DNA of 64,000 nt from Glaciihabitans arcticus (GTDB taxonomy: Bacteria; Actinomycetota; Actinomycetes; Actinomycetales; Microbacteriaceae): NCBI RefSeq assembly GCF_004310685.1, contig NZ_SISG01000001.1, forward strand, positions 992,001 through 1,056,000, read 5' to 3'. Positions 54,910-63,626 of the stretch are shown here, piece by piece. The notes under the pieces were generated by a model, which was not told the origin of the DNA, did no database searches, and was given only the letters and a program-made list of their open reading frames with translations. Each line of letters starts with the position of its first letter. The stretch's first letter is position 1. The translations under genes were made by a program, and so were the position numbers.

Positions 54910-55812
54910 ATGGCTGTCGCAGTCGATACGTCAGAAGAATTCGCCGGCTACGCGCACCCCGAACGTCTCGTCACGGGTGACTGGCTCGAAGCCAACCTCG
55001 GAACCCCCGGCCTCGTCATCGTCGAATCAGACGAGGACGTGCTGCTCTACGAGACCGGCCACATTGTGGGCGCCGTGAAGATCGACTGGCACACCGACCT
55101 CAACGACCCGGTGGAGCGCGACTACATCAACGGCGAGCAATTCGCCGCGCTGCTCGGCTCCAAGGGCATCACGCGCGAGTCGACGATCGTGATCTACGGC
55201 GACAAGAACAACTGGTGGGCCGCCTACGCCCTCTGGGTCTTCACCCTCTTCGGCCACGAAGACGTGCGCCTGCTCGACGGCGGCCGCGCCAAGTGGGAGT
55301 CCGACGGACGCGCCTACACGACCGACCCCGAGTCGGCCGAGACCGTCGACTACCCGGTCGTCGAGCGCGACGACTCGAAGATCCGCGCCTACAAGGACGA
55401 CGTGCTCGCCCACTTCGGCAACCCGCTCATCGACGTGCGCTCCCCCGAGGAGTACAGCGGCCAGCGCACCACAGCTCCCGCCTATCCCGAGGAGGGCGCC
55501 CTGCGCGCCGGCCACATCCCCAGCGCCCAGAGCGTGCCGTGGGGCAAGGCCGCGGCCGACGACGGAACCTTCCGCCGCGTCGACGAGCTGAACGCGCTGT
55601 ACCGGGACGGCGCCGGACTCAAGGAGGGCGACACCGTGATCGCCTACTGCCGCATCGGTGAGCGCTCGAGCCACACCTGGTTCGTGCTCACCCACCTGCT
55701 CGGCTTCGAGGGCGTGCGCAACTACGACGGATCCTGGACCGAGTGGGGCTCGGCAGTGCGCGTTCCGATCGTTCAGGGCGCCGAGGCCGGTACCGCCCCC
55801 GCACCCCGCTAG
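54910..55812 (+). CDS. Thiosulfate/3-mercaptopyruvate sulfurtransferase
   Basis: A 300-aa tandem rhodanese. The catalytic Cys247 lies in [12 protein letters not shown] of the second domain; the first domain has YGDKNN in the same place, so it is inactive, as usual for this family. AGGAGGT precedes the ATG. The SufE-like gene follows on the same strand, a pair often seen in actinobacteria and consistent with sulfur transfer. Confidence 0.94.
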   Translation: MAVAVDTSEEFAGYAHPERLVTGDWLEANLGTPGLVIVESDEDVLLYETGHIVGAVKIDWHTDLNDPVERDYINGEQFAALLGSKGITRESTIVIYGDKNNWWAAYALWVFTLFGHEDVRLLDGGRAKWESDGRAYTTDPESAETVDYPVVERDDSKIRAYKDDVLAHFGNPLIDVRSPEEYSGQRTTAPAYPEEGALRAGHIPSAQSVPWGKAAADDGTFRRVDELNALYRDGAGLKEGDTVIAYCRIGERSSHTWFVLTHLLGFEGVRNYDGSWTEWGSAVRVPIVQGAEAGTAPAPR

Positions 55813-55850
55813 ACCTCACAGGCATCCCAGCGAAGCCGGTCAGTTGTTGT

Positions 55851-55856
55851 TAGATT
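55851..55856 (+). promoter_or_regulatory. -10 box, leaderless, for the SufE-like gene
   Basis: TAGATT followed by six bases and the ATG at 55863; a separate start from the sulfurtransferase upstream. Confidence 0.5.
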
Positions 55857-55862
55857 TGCGCA

Positions 55863-56300
55863 ATGACTGACCGGCTTCCTGCTGCCCTCGAACAGATCCG
55901 CGCCGACTTCCTCGACCTCGGCATCAAGGATCGCCTCCAGCTGTTGCTCGAATTCTCCAACGAACTGCCCGAGCTGCCCGCGCAGTACGCCGACCATCCC
56001 GACCTGTTCGAGCGCGTCGAGGAGTGCCAGTCCCCCGTGTTCATCTTCGTCGAGGTGGATGAGGCCCGGGTTGTGCACCTCTTCGCCATGGCGCCGAAAG
56101 AGGCCCCGACCACCCGCGGTTTCGCGTCGATCCTCGTGCAGGGTCTCGCGAATCTCACCGTAGACGAGGTGCTGGACGTTCCCGATGACTTTCCCAACAC
56201 GATCGGCCTCACCGAAGCCGTGTCCCCGCTGCGCATCCGCGGCATGACCGCGCTGCTCGGCCGCACCAAGCGCCAGATCCGCGAGAAGATCGCCGCGTGA
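55863..56300 (+). CDS. sufE: SufE-family cysteine desulfurase partner
   Basis: A 145-aa SufE/CsdE-type protein. The conserved Cys55 in RVEECQSPVF is the persulfide acceptor. LQLLLEFSNELPELP and GLTEAVSPLRIRGM are family segments. Works with a cysteine desulfurase or, given the neighbour, possibly the sulfurtransferase. Paralogue or main SufE cannot be told. Confidence 0.93.
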   Translation: MTDRLPAALEQIRADFLDLGIKDRLQLLLEFSNELPELPAQYADHPDLFERVEECQSPVFIFVEVDEARVVHLFAMAPKEAPTTRGFASILVQGLANLTVDEVLDVPDDFPNTIGLTEAVSPLRIRGMTALLGRTKRQIREKIAA

Positions 56301-56313
56301 TCCTGAGGCAGCG

Positions 56314-57048
56314 GTGATCCTTCGACAGCTCAGTCCGGCCGGACCCGACATCGACCTCGATGAGGAGTCCAGCCGCGCGAGCCTGCTCGACCTGTACCGG
56401 CCGCCCCGGCCCGAGTGGCTGCGGCTCAACCTGATCACGACGATCTCGGGCAGCGCCGCAGGGTCGGACGGGACATCCGAAACCCTCACCAACCCCGCCG
56501 ACCGCCGCCTTCTCGGGGTGATCCGCGAACTCGCTGACATCGTTCTGATCGGCGCGCAGAGCGTGCGGGCGGAGGGCTTCCTGCTCCCCCGGCGCACGCG
56601 CCTCGCGGTCGTCACCTCGTCGGGAGACCTGTCCGGCCACCGCATCTCCGCGCCCGTCGAGCCCGGGCGCCTTCTCGTGCTCTGCCCCGCGTCGGCCATC
56701 GAACGGTCCCGCGAGACGCTCGGTGTCGATGCCGACTTCGTTGTGGTCGAGGATGACGCCGGCCGGCTCGCGCCCTCGGCGATCCTCACCGCACTGCGCG
56801 CCCACGACCTGCGCTCGATCGTCTGCGAGGGCGGGCCGAGCCTCGCCGCCCAGCTGCTCGCCGCGGGCCTGCTCGACGAGGTATGCCTCTCGACGAGCCC
56901 GCGGCTCGGCGGTCCCGTGCTCTCCCCGTTCGGAGCGGCGGAGCTCGAGTCAGTCGACGCCGAGCTCAGTCGGCTGCTGGTGGACGACGCGAGCGGGCTG
57001 TACGCGCGCTGGCTGCTGCCGGCAGGGCACGTTCTTCACGAGCGCTGA
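56314..57048 (+). CDS. RibD C-terminal-type pyrimidine reductase family protein
   Basis: A 244-aa protein with the dihydrofolate-reductase-like fold of RibD C-terminal domains: RLNLITTISGSAAG (about 33-46), ADIVLIGAQSVRAEG (about 73-87), IVCEGGPSLAAQLLAAGLLDEV (170-190 region). The role in riboflavin synthesis is possible, but no deaminase domain or rib genes are adjacent. GAGG precedes the GTG start. The end overlaps the convergent hydrolase gene by 83 bases. Confidence 0.88.
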   Translation: MILRQLSPAGPDIDLDEESSRASLLDLYRPPRPEWLRLNLITTISGSAAGSDGTSETLTNPADRRLLGVIRELADIVLIGAQSVRAEGFLLPRRTRLAVVTSSGDLSGHRISAPVEPGRLLVLCPASAIERSRETLGVDADFVVVEDDAGRLAPSAILTALRAHDLRSIVCEGGPSLAAQLLAAGLLDEVCLSTSPRLGGPVLSPFGAAELESVDAELSRLLVDDASGLYARWLLPAGHVLHER

Positions 57049-58204
57049 GCGCAGCGAGCCAGTCGGCGATCGCGGCGTTCCAGCGCGGAGCGTCGTAGTT
57101 CCAGAGCTTGGTGTGCCGCGCGACGGCGAACCGCTCGAACGCCACGATGTCGGGACGTGCCTCGGCGAGGGCCCGTGAGCCGTCGGCCGGGACGTAGCCG
57201 TCGTCGTCGCTGTGCAGCAGCAGGATCGGCCAGCGCAGGTCACCCGACCTCTTGACGAAGTCGAGGCGGGCGAGGTCGATCGACTCGGCCTGCCCTGTGA
57301 GGCGGCGACCCCAGCCCTGGCTGATGAGCGCCATCGCTCCCCGGCGAAGGAGGCGGGGCACGTGCATCACCGTTCCCTGGAACTCGAGCACGCCCACCCA
57401 GTCGATAACCGGCGAGTCGAGCACGATGCCGCGGATCAGCTCGGCGTAGCCCGACCGCGTCGCGGCCTGCAGCACGGTCGCACCGCCCATCGACCAGCCC
57501 ATGAGCAACACGTCGGTGGCTCCCCGGGAGATAGCGAACCGAATCGCGGCGTCCACGTCGAGCCACTCCGCGTCGCCGAGGGCGTAGCGGTTGTCTCCGG
57601 TCTGCGGTGCGTCGCCGTCGTTGCGATAGGAGATCAGCAGCGAGCTGTACCCGGCCTCGCGGAAGACGGGAACCGCGCGCAGCGCCTCCTCTCGGCGCAC
57701 CGCGCGACCGTGCACCTGGATGACCCAGCGACCGGTATCCGACGCGGCCGGCACCAGCCAGGCCGGCGCCATGCCGAGCGTCGTCGCGATCTCGACGTCC
57801 TCGTATTCGAAGCCCAGCTCGCGCGGCCCGACGTAGAACCAGCCCGACATACGAGCACGGGAGGGGGCGGCGAGCCGCCCGAAGTCGACGGCGAGAAGCT
57901 CGCGGGTCACTGAGAAGTCATCCATTTCGGTGATATCGCCGATGCGGGCGTGACCGGCGGAGCCACCGAACCACAAGCTGTAGCGGCCGGGGGTGAGCGA
58001 GTCGAGGGTACGCGAGAGGGTGACCGTGCCGTCGGTGACGGCTAGTACGCGGATGTCTTCTTCGCGCTTGCGGGGCGGGGTGACGACGGTGCGGGCCATG
58101 ATCACGCTCACAGCGGCCGCAGCGACGGCGGCGATTGCAGCCCCGCCCAGCACTGCTGCCGTTCCGGCGATCGCCCAGAACCGACTCGAACCATGCTGTT
58201 GCAT
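56966..58204 (-). CDS. Membrane-anchored alpha/beta hydrolase
   Basis: A 412-aa protein from the ATG at 58204: membrane segment about 9-34, a middle domain (about 40-150) and an alpha/beta-hydrolase domain. Nucleophile Ser238 in GWSMGGA, Asp335 in SDDDGYVP and His364 in VARHTKLW form a likely triad. The upstream frame to 58450 lies over the DUF3000 gene and is rejected. The last 30 residues are Arg/Ala-rich and overlap the neighbour by 83 bases. Substrate unknown (esterase or peptidase). Confidence 0.86.
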   Translation of the reverse strand: MQQHGSSRFWAIAGTAAVLGGAAIAAVAAAAVSVIMARTVVTPPRKREEDIRVLAVTDGTVTLSRTLDSLTPGRYSLWFGGSAGHARIGDITEMDDFSVTRELLAVDFGRLAAPSRARMSGWFYVGPRELGFEYEDVEIATTLGMAPAWLVPAASDTGRWVIQVHGRAVRREEALRAVPVFREAGYSSLLISYRNDGDAPQTGDNRYALGDAEWLDVDAAIRFAISRGATDVLLMGWSMGGATVLQAATRSGYAELIRGIVLDSPVIDWVGVLEFQGTVMHVPRLLRRGAMALISQGWGRRLTGQAESIDLARLDFVKRSGDLRWPILLLHSDDDGYVPADGSRALAEARPDIVAFERFAVARHTKLWNYDAPRWNAAIADWLAALSAREERALPAAASARTARSRRPPAAD

Positions 58205-58266
58205 GCGCGCCGCGCCTCCCGCCGCGGGGAACGGCGTGCCTCCCTGAGAATCTACCGAACCAAGTT

Positions 58267-58272
58267 TAGTGT
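58267..58272 (+). promoter_or_regulatory. -10 box, leaderless, for the DUF3000 gene
   Basis: TAGTGT followed by seven bases and the GTG at 58280. Confidence 0.5.
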
Positions 58273-58279
58273 TCGTATC

Positions 58280-58876
58280 GTGTCTGACACTCCCGCGGAA
58301 GCCCCGGTTCCCGCCCCATTCGCAGCAGCGCTCGACGCCGTGCGCCGCGCCGTTCCGCGCCCCGAGCTCGTCGTCACCGAGATTCCGGCGCCCGGCGGCC
58401 TCGCCCCCTGGTCGATTGCACTTGCGGCGGATGTCACGCCCGCCCGCCACGCGAACGACTCCGAGCTCGGCACTGGCCGATTCATCCTGCTCTACGACCC
58501 GTCCGCGCCCGACGCGTGGGGTGGGGAATTCCGCATCGTCTGTTTCGCGCAGGCGCCCCTCGAGACCGACATCGGGCTCGACCCGTTCCTCGCCAGCGTC
58601 AGCTGGTCGTGGCTCGTTGACGCGTTGGAGTCACGTGGCGCCGGCTACCACTCGGCCTCGGGCACGGCGACGCGCATACTCTCCACCGGTTTCGGCGAAC
58701 TGGAGTCGCAGGGCGACGGCGCGCAGATCGAGTTGCGCGCGTCCTGGACCCCCACCGATCACGATGTAACGTCGCATGTGGAAGGCTGGAGCGAGTTACT
58801 GTGCATGTTGGCGGGGTTCCCGCCAGCCATTGAGGGAGTGAGCCTGTTGTCGAAGCGCCGAGTCGGACGTGAATAG
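58280..58876 (+). CDS. DUF3000 protein
   Basis: A 198-aa protein of the actinobacterial DUF3000 family: LVVTEIPAPGGLAPWSIAL near 34-52, GRFILLYDP, WSWLVDALESRGA and the C-terminal HVEGWSELLCMLAGFPPA segment. Function unknown. Start GTG 58280 is supported by the -10 box; a longer frame to 58193 lies in the divergent gene's start. It overlaps rnd by eight bases, an arrangement conserved in actinobacteria. Confidence 0.9.
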   Translation: MSDTPAEAPVPAPFAAALDAVRRAVPRPELVVTEIPAPGGLAPWSIALAADVTPARHANDSELGTGRFILLYDPSAPDAWGGEFRIVCFAQAPLETDIGLDPFLASVSWSWLVDALESRGAGYHSASGTATRILSTGFGELESQGDGAQIELRASWTPTDHDVTSHVEGWSELLCMLAGFPPAIEGVSLLSKRRVGRE

Positions 58877-60158
58877 CGAGAGCGAAGCGCCGCAGCCCAC
58901 TGTGCCCGAAGACACAGCCGTCGAGCCTGCGGTGCAGGCCGCGCACGTGCTGGTGAACGTGATCGACACCCGCGAGGAGTACCTCGAGGCCGTGGCCGCG
59001 ATTGCTGCGGGCGAAGGTCCAATCGCCATTGACGCCGAACGCGCCTCCGGCTACCGCTACTCGCAGCGCGCCTACCTGATCCAGATCTTCCGTCGCGGTG
59101 CGGGCACCTTCCTGCTCGACCCACCCGCGATCGGCCCGATGACCGAGCTGGGCGACGTCATCGCACCGATCGAGTGGATCCTGCACGCCGCGAGCCAGGA
59201 CCTCACCTGCCTGCGCGAAGTCGGCCTCGACCCCACCCGCATCTACGACACCGAACTTGCCGCGCGACTCGCGGGACTTCCCCGCGTCGGCCTCGGCACC
59301 GTGGTCGAGGAGCTCCTCGGCATCCACCTCGCCAAGGAGCACTCGGCCGCCGACTGGTCCACCCGCCCCCTCCCGCAGGCCTGGCTCGTCTACGCCGCCC
59401 TCGACGTCGAGCTGCTCGTCGACCTGCGCGAGAAGATGGGCGAACTGCTCGAGTCTGCCGGTAAGACCCACATCGCCGAGCAGGAGTTCGACTCCGTGCT
59501 GCACCGTGATTTCACCGTCGTGCGTCACGAGCCATGGCGACGCCTCAGCGGTTTGCACTCGGTGCGCGGTCAGCGCAACCTGGCCGTCGCCCGCGAGCTG
59601 TGGCTCGCTCGTGACGCGTACGCCCGCGAGATCGACACGGCTCCGGGTCGTCTGGTTCCGGATGCGGCTCTCACCGCGGCAGCGCGCGTTCTGCCCGCGA
59701 CCAAGCGCGACCTCGCCGCGCTCAAGGAGTTCACGGGCCGCGCAAGCAGGTCGCAGCTGGACCGCTGGTGGGCGGCCATCGAGGCGGGCTCCGCGTCCAC
59801 CGACCTGCCCGCCGTGCGGGCACAGGGCGAGAGTGTTCCGCCGCCCCGTGTCTGGTCGGAGAAGAACCCGCTCGCCGACAAGCGACTGAAGGCAGCACGT
59901 GCCTCGCTGACCGAAGCCGCGGAGGAGCTGAGCCTCCCCGTAGAGAACCTGCTCACCCCCGACAGCCTGCGCCGCGTGGCGTGGACTCCCCCGGAGCCGG
60001 CAACCGTCGAGACCATCGGGGAGGCGCTCATCGCGCTCGGCGCCCGCGACTGGCAGGTTGACGCAACCGCACAGCGAATCGCCGATTCTTTTGTAGAAGC
60101 CAGCGCCTTTGTGGAAGCCAGCCAAACTATTGAAGAACCCGCCGAACCCTCTTCGTAG
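58869..60158 (+). CDS. rnd: Ribonuclease D
   Basis: 3'-5' exoribonuclease for tRNA 3' processing, 429 aa. DEDD motifs: Asp55 and Glu57 in IAIDAERASG, a second in HAASQDLTCLREVG, then VYAALDVELLVDLR. HRDC domain about 225-300. The GTG start overlaps the DUF3000 stop by eight bases. Confidence 0.94.
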   Translation: MNSESEAPQPTVPEDTAVEPAVQAAHVLVNVIDTREEYLEAVAAIAAGEGPIAIDAERASGYRYSQRAYLIQIFRRGAGTFLLDPPAIGPMTELGDVIAPIEWILHAASQDLTCLREVGLDPTRIYDTELAARLAGLPRVGLGTVVEELLGIHLAKEHSAADWSTRPLPQAWLVYAALDVELLVDLREKMGELLESAGKTHIAEQEFDSVLHRDFTVVRHEPWRRLSGLHSVRGQRNLAVARELWLARDAYAREIDTAPGRLVPDAALTAAARVLPATKRDLAALKEFTGRASRSQLDRWWAAIEAGSASTDLPAVRAQGESVPPPRVWSEKNPLADKRLKAARASLTEAAEELSLPVENLLTPDSLRRVAWTPPEPATVETIGEALIALGARDWQVDATAQRIADSFVEASAFVEASQTIEEPAEPSS

Positions 60159-60229
60159 GAACAGTCAAAGGATTTTCCGGCCAATTCCTGCCCCATAAGC
60201 TGTGAGCAACGCTTAATGTTGGAGGCAAA

Positions 60230-61429
60230 GTGGCCGAGAAAGCTGAAGTCGTCTTCGTCGACGGGGTCCGTACCCCGTTCGGTCGAGCAGGCGAAAAGGG
60301 AATGTACTGGCAGACGCGAGCGGACGACCTGGTCGTCAAGGCCATGATCGGCCTGCTTGAGCGCAACCCCAACCTTCCCAAGGACCGTGTGGATGACGTG
60401 GCCATCGCCGCGACCACGCAGACGGGCGACCAGGGTCTCACCCTCGGCCGCACCGCCGCCATTCTGGCCGGTCTCCCCAAGTCCGTTCCCGGCTTCGCAA
60501 TCGACCGCATGTGTGCGGGCGCCATGACCTCGGTCACCGCGATCGCCGGCGGTATCGCCTTCGGCGCATACGACATCGGCATCGCCGGCGGTGTCGAGCA
60601 CATGGGCCGCCACCCGATGGGCTTCGGCGCTGACCCGAACCCCCGCTTCCTCGCCGAGAAGCTCGTGAACCCCGACGCCCTCAACATGGGCAACACGGCC
60701 GAGCGAATCCACGACCGCTTCCCGCACCTCACCAAGGAGCGCGCCGATCGTTTTGCACTGCGCAGCCAGCAGAAGGCATTCGCCGCCTACGAGAACGGCA
60801 AGATCCAGCCCGACCTGATCCCGGTCGCCACGCGCAATGCAACGGGATGGGGACTCGCCACCCGCGACGAGGCGCTCCGCCCCGAGACGACCCTCGAGGG
60901 ACTCGCCGCCCTCAAGACCCCGTTCCGTCCGCACGGACGCGTCACCGCCGGTAACGCCTCCGGCCTCAATGACGGCGCGACAGCGAGCATCCTCGCCAGT
61001 GCGGATGCGGCGAAGGAGCTCGGCCTCCAGACGAAGATGCGCATGGTGAGCTTCGCGTTCGCCGGCGTCGAGCCGGAGATCATGGGCATCGGCCCCGTGC
61101 CGTCCACCGAGAAGGCCCTCCGCAAGGCGGGTCTCACGATCAACGACATCGGGCTGTTCGAGCTCAACGAGGCCTTTGCTATCCAGGTGCTCTCGCTGCT
61201 CGACCACTTCGGCATCGACGACGAGGACCCGCGCGTCAACATGTGGGGCGGCGCGATCGCCATCGGCCATCCGCTCGCCTCGTCGGGCGTACGCCTGATG
61301 ATCCAGCTCGCCCGCCAGTTCGAGGAGCACCCCGAGGTGCGTTACGGCCTCACCGCCATGTGCGTCGGCCTCGGCCAGGGTGGATCCGTCATCTGGGAGA
61401 ACCCGCACTACACCGGAGGAAAGAAGTAA
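60230..61429 (+). CDS. fadA: Acetyl-CoA C-acyltransferase (thiolase)
   Basis: Final step of beta-oxidation, 399 aa. Cys95 in DRMCAGAMTS is the acyl acceptor, IGHPLASSG holds the catalytic His near 346 and CVGLGQGGSVIWE the second Cys near 380. TTGGAGG lies before the GTG start. The stop shares a base with the fadB ATG (TAATG). TAAGCT (60196-60201) is a possible -10 box. Confidence 0.95.
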   Translation: MAEKAEVVFVDGVRTPFGRAGEKGMYWQTRADDLVVKAMIGLLERNPNLPKDRVDDVAIAATTQTGDQGLTLGRTAAILAGLPKSVPGFAIDRMCAGAMTSVTAIAGGIAFGAYDIGIAGGVEHMGRHPMGFGADPNPRFLAEKLVNPDALNMGNTAERIHDRFPHLTKERADRFALRSQQKAFAAYENGKIQPDLIPVATRNATGWGLATRDEALRPETTLEGLAALKTPFRPHGRVTAGNASGLNDGATASILASADAAKELGLQTKMRMVSFAFAGVEPEIMGIGPVPSTEKALRKAGLTINDIGLFELNEAFAIQVLSLLDHFGIDDEDPRVNMWGGAIAIGHPLASSGVRLMIQLARQFEEHPEVRYGLTAMCVGLGQGGSVIWENPHYTGGKK

Positions 61430-63567
61430 TGACTTACGAATTCGCCCCCGCCGACTTCGACGAGCTCGCCGGTCTCAGTGACGACGAGGTCGTCACCCAC
61501 TCCTATGTTCGGGATGTCCCGCTCGCCAGTGGCAGGACCCTCGCCCTCGTGACACTCGACAACGATCGCGACCACACGCGCCCGAGCACCTTCGGTCCCG
61601 CGGGACTCCTCGAACTCGCGGCCGTGCTCGACGCGCAGCGCGAACGTGCTGCGCGAGGCGAGATTCACGGGCTGGCGGTGACCGGCAAGCCGTTCATCCT
61701 CGCCGCCGGGGCGGACCTGAGCAAGGTCAGCGACATCCCGAGCCGCGCGACGGCTATTCAGATGGCGCAACTCGGCCACTGGACCCTCGACAAGCTCTCC
61801 ACTCTCGGTGTGCCCTCGTTCTGCTTCATCAACGGCCTCGCCCTTGGCGGCGGCACCGAGATTCCGCTGAACGCCGACTACCGCACCGTTGACGCATCGA
61901 TCCCGGCCCTCGGTCTGCCCGAGGTCTTCCTCGGCATCATCCCGGGCTGGGGTGGCGCGTGGCTGCTGCCGAACCTCATCGGCATCGAGAACGCCCTCAA
62001 GATCGTCATCGAGAACCCGCTGAAGAACAACCGCACCCTGAAGGGCCAGCAGGTGTTCGACCTCGGCATCGCAGATGCGATCTTCGAGCCGGCGAACTTC
62101 CTCGAGGACTCGATCAAGTGGGCCGACGGCGTCATCGGCGGCACGATCACGGTCAAGCGGGCGAACGAGCCCGGCAAGCTCGAGCGCACGGTCAAGTGGC
62201 CGATCGCGATCGACATGGCCACGAAGATGCTCGAGAGCAAGATCGGCAAGGTGGCGCACTCCCCCTACCGCGCTCTCGAGTTGCTCAAGGCCGCCCGCAA
62301 CACGACCAAGCACGAAGGCTTTCGCGCCGAGGACGAGGCGCTCGCCGACCTCGTCAGCGGTGACCAGTTCAAGGCGAGCATCTACGCCTTCAATCTCGTG
62401 CAGAAGCGCGCGAAGCGTCCGGCGGGAGCCCCCGACAAGGAACTCGCCCGCAAGGTCACCAAAGTCGGCGTCATCGGCGCGGGCCTGATGGCTTCGCAGT
62501 TCGCGCTGCTCTTCGTTCGCCGCCTCAAGGTGCCCGTGGTCATCACCGATCTCGACCAGGAGCGCGTCGACAAGGGCGTCGCTTACATCCACGACGAGAT
62601 CCAGAAGCTGCTGGAGAAGGGCCGCATCAAGCAGGATGACGCCAACCAGCTCCAGGCCCTCGTCACCGGCACGACCAACAAGGCCGACTTCGCGGACTGC
62701 GACTGGGTCATCGAAGCGGTCTTCGAGGAGCTGGGCGTGAAGCAGGACGTCTTCGCCGACGTCGAGCAGTACATCTCCCCCGAGGCCGTGCTGGCAACCA
62801 ACACGTCATCCCTCTCGGTAGAGCAGATCGGTTCGAAGCTCAAGCACCCTGAGCGCCTCGTCGGCTTCCACTTCTTCAACCCCGTTGCAGTGATGCCGCT
62901 CATCGAGGTCGTGAAGACGCCGGCGACCAACGACGAGACACTGTCCACCGCGATGGTCACGGCCGCCAAGCTCTACAAGAACGCGGTCATCACACGCGAC
63001 ACCCCCGGGTTCGTCGTCAACCGCATCCTCGCCAAGGTTCTCGGCGAAGCAATGCACGCGGTCGACACCGGTACCCCGTTCGAGGTCGTCGAGGAGTCGA
63101 CACGTCCGTTCGGACTGCCGATGACCCCGTTCGAACTGCTCGAGCTGGTCGGCCTCAAGGTCGGCGCGCACGTGCTGGACACCCACCACGCGGCGTTCCC
63201 CGACCGCTTCTTCGAGAGCACGAACCTGCACAAGCTCGCCGACCTCGGTCGCATCTTCGAGCGTGACGCCAAGGGCAGGATCAAGGGCATCGACAAGGAA
63301 GCCCTCAAGATCGTCGCCGGGGGAACCGCGCCGATGACGGCAAAGGAACTGCAGACGCGCATCGAGGACGGCCTGGCCGACGAGATCAAGCGCATGCTCG
63401 ACGACAAGGTGGTTTCGGCCGCGGAGGACATCGACCTGTGCCTCATCCTCGGAGCGGGCTACCCGTTCCAGATGGGCGGAGTGACGCCGTACCTCGACCG
63501 CGCGGGAGCGTCGGAGCGTGCCTTCGGCGGTACGTTCCACGACCCGCGGATCGTGGGCGTCGCCTAG
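61429..63567 (+). CDS. fadB: Multifunctional fatty acid oxidation protein FadB-type
   Basis: Enoyl-CoA hydratase plus 3-hydroxyacyl-CoA dehydrogenase, 712 aa from the ATG at 61429 after GGAGGAAAG. Crotonase domain (about 30-320): ILAAGADLSKV and INGLALGGGTEI. NAD-binding domain from about 345 (VGVIGAGLMASQFALLF), HFFNPVAVMPLIEVV and TPGFVVNRIL in the dehydrogenase part. An upstream frame to 61243 overlaps fadA and is rejected. A strong terminator follows. Confidence 0.95.
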   Translation: MTYEFAPADFDELAGLSDDEVVTHSYVRDVPLASGRTLALVTLDNDRDHTRPSTFGPAGLLELAAVLDAQRERAARGEIHGLAVTGKPFILAAGADLSKVSDIPSRATAIQMAQLGHWTLDKLSTLGVPSFCFINGLALGGGTEIPLNADYRTVDASIPALGLPEVFLGIIPGWGGAWLLPNLIGIENALKIVIENPLKNNRTLKGQQVFDLGIADAIFEPANFLEDSIKWADGVIGGTITVKRANEPGKLERTVKWPIAIDMATKMLESKIGKVAHSPYRALELLKAARNTTKHEGFRAEDEALADLVSGDQFKASIYAFNLVQKRAKRPAGAPDKELARKVTKVGVIGAGLMASQFALLFVRRLKVPVVITDLDQERVDKGVAYIHDEIQKLLEKGRIKQDDANQLQALVTGTTNKADFADCDWVIEAVFEELGVKQDVFADVEQYISPEAVLATNTSSLSVEQIGSKLKHPERLVGFHFFNPVAVMPLIEVVKTPATNDETLSTAMVTAAKLYKNAVITRDTPGFVVNRILAKVLGEAMHAVDTGTPFEVVEESTRPFGLPMTPFELLELVGLKVGAHVLDTHHAAFPDRFFESTNLHKLADLGRIFERDAKGRIKGIDKEALKIVAGGTAPMTAKELQTRIEDGLADEIKRMLDDKVVSAAEDIDLCLILGAGYPFQMGGVTPYLDRAGASERAFGGTFHDPRIVGVA

Positions 63568-63576
63568 GACTGAGCG

Positions 63577-63608
63577 AAAGGGGGCCGGCCACCGGCCTGC
63601 CCCCTTTT
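63577..63608 (+). terminator. Terminator after fadAB
   Basis: AAAGGGGG and CCCCCTTT pair, with inner CCGG pairing, and TTTT follows; ten bases after the fadB stop. Confidence 0.9.
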
Positions 63609-63626
63609 CTCTGCCAGAATCTAACC

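Noticed and set aside
59570-61408. 612-codon minus-strand frame over rnd and fadA
   Set aside because: Covers two well-supported genes; no domain.
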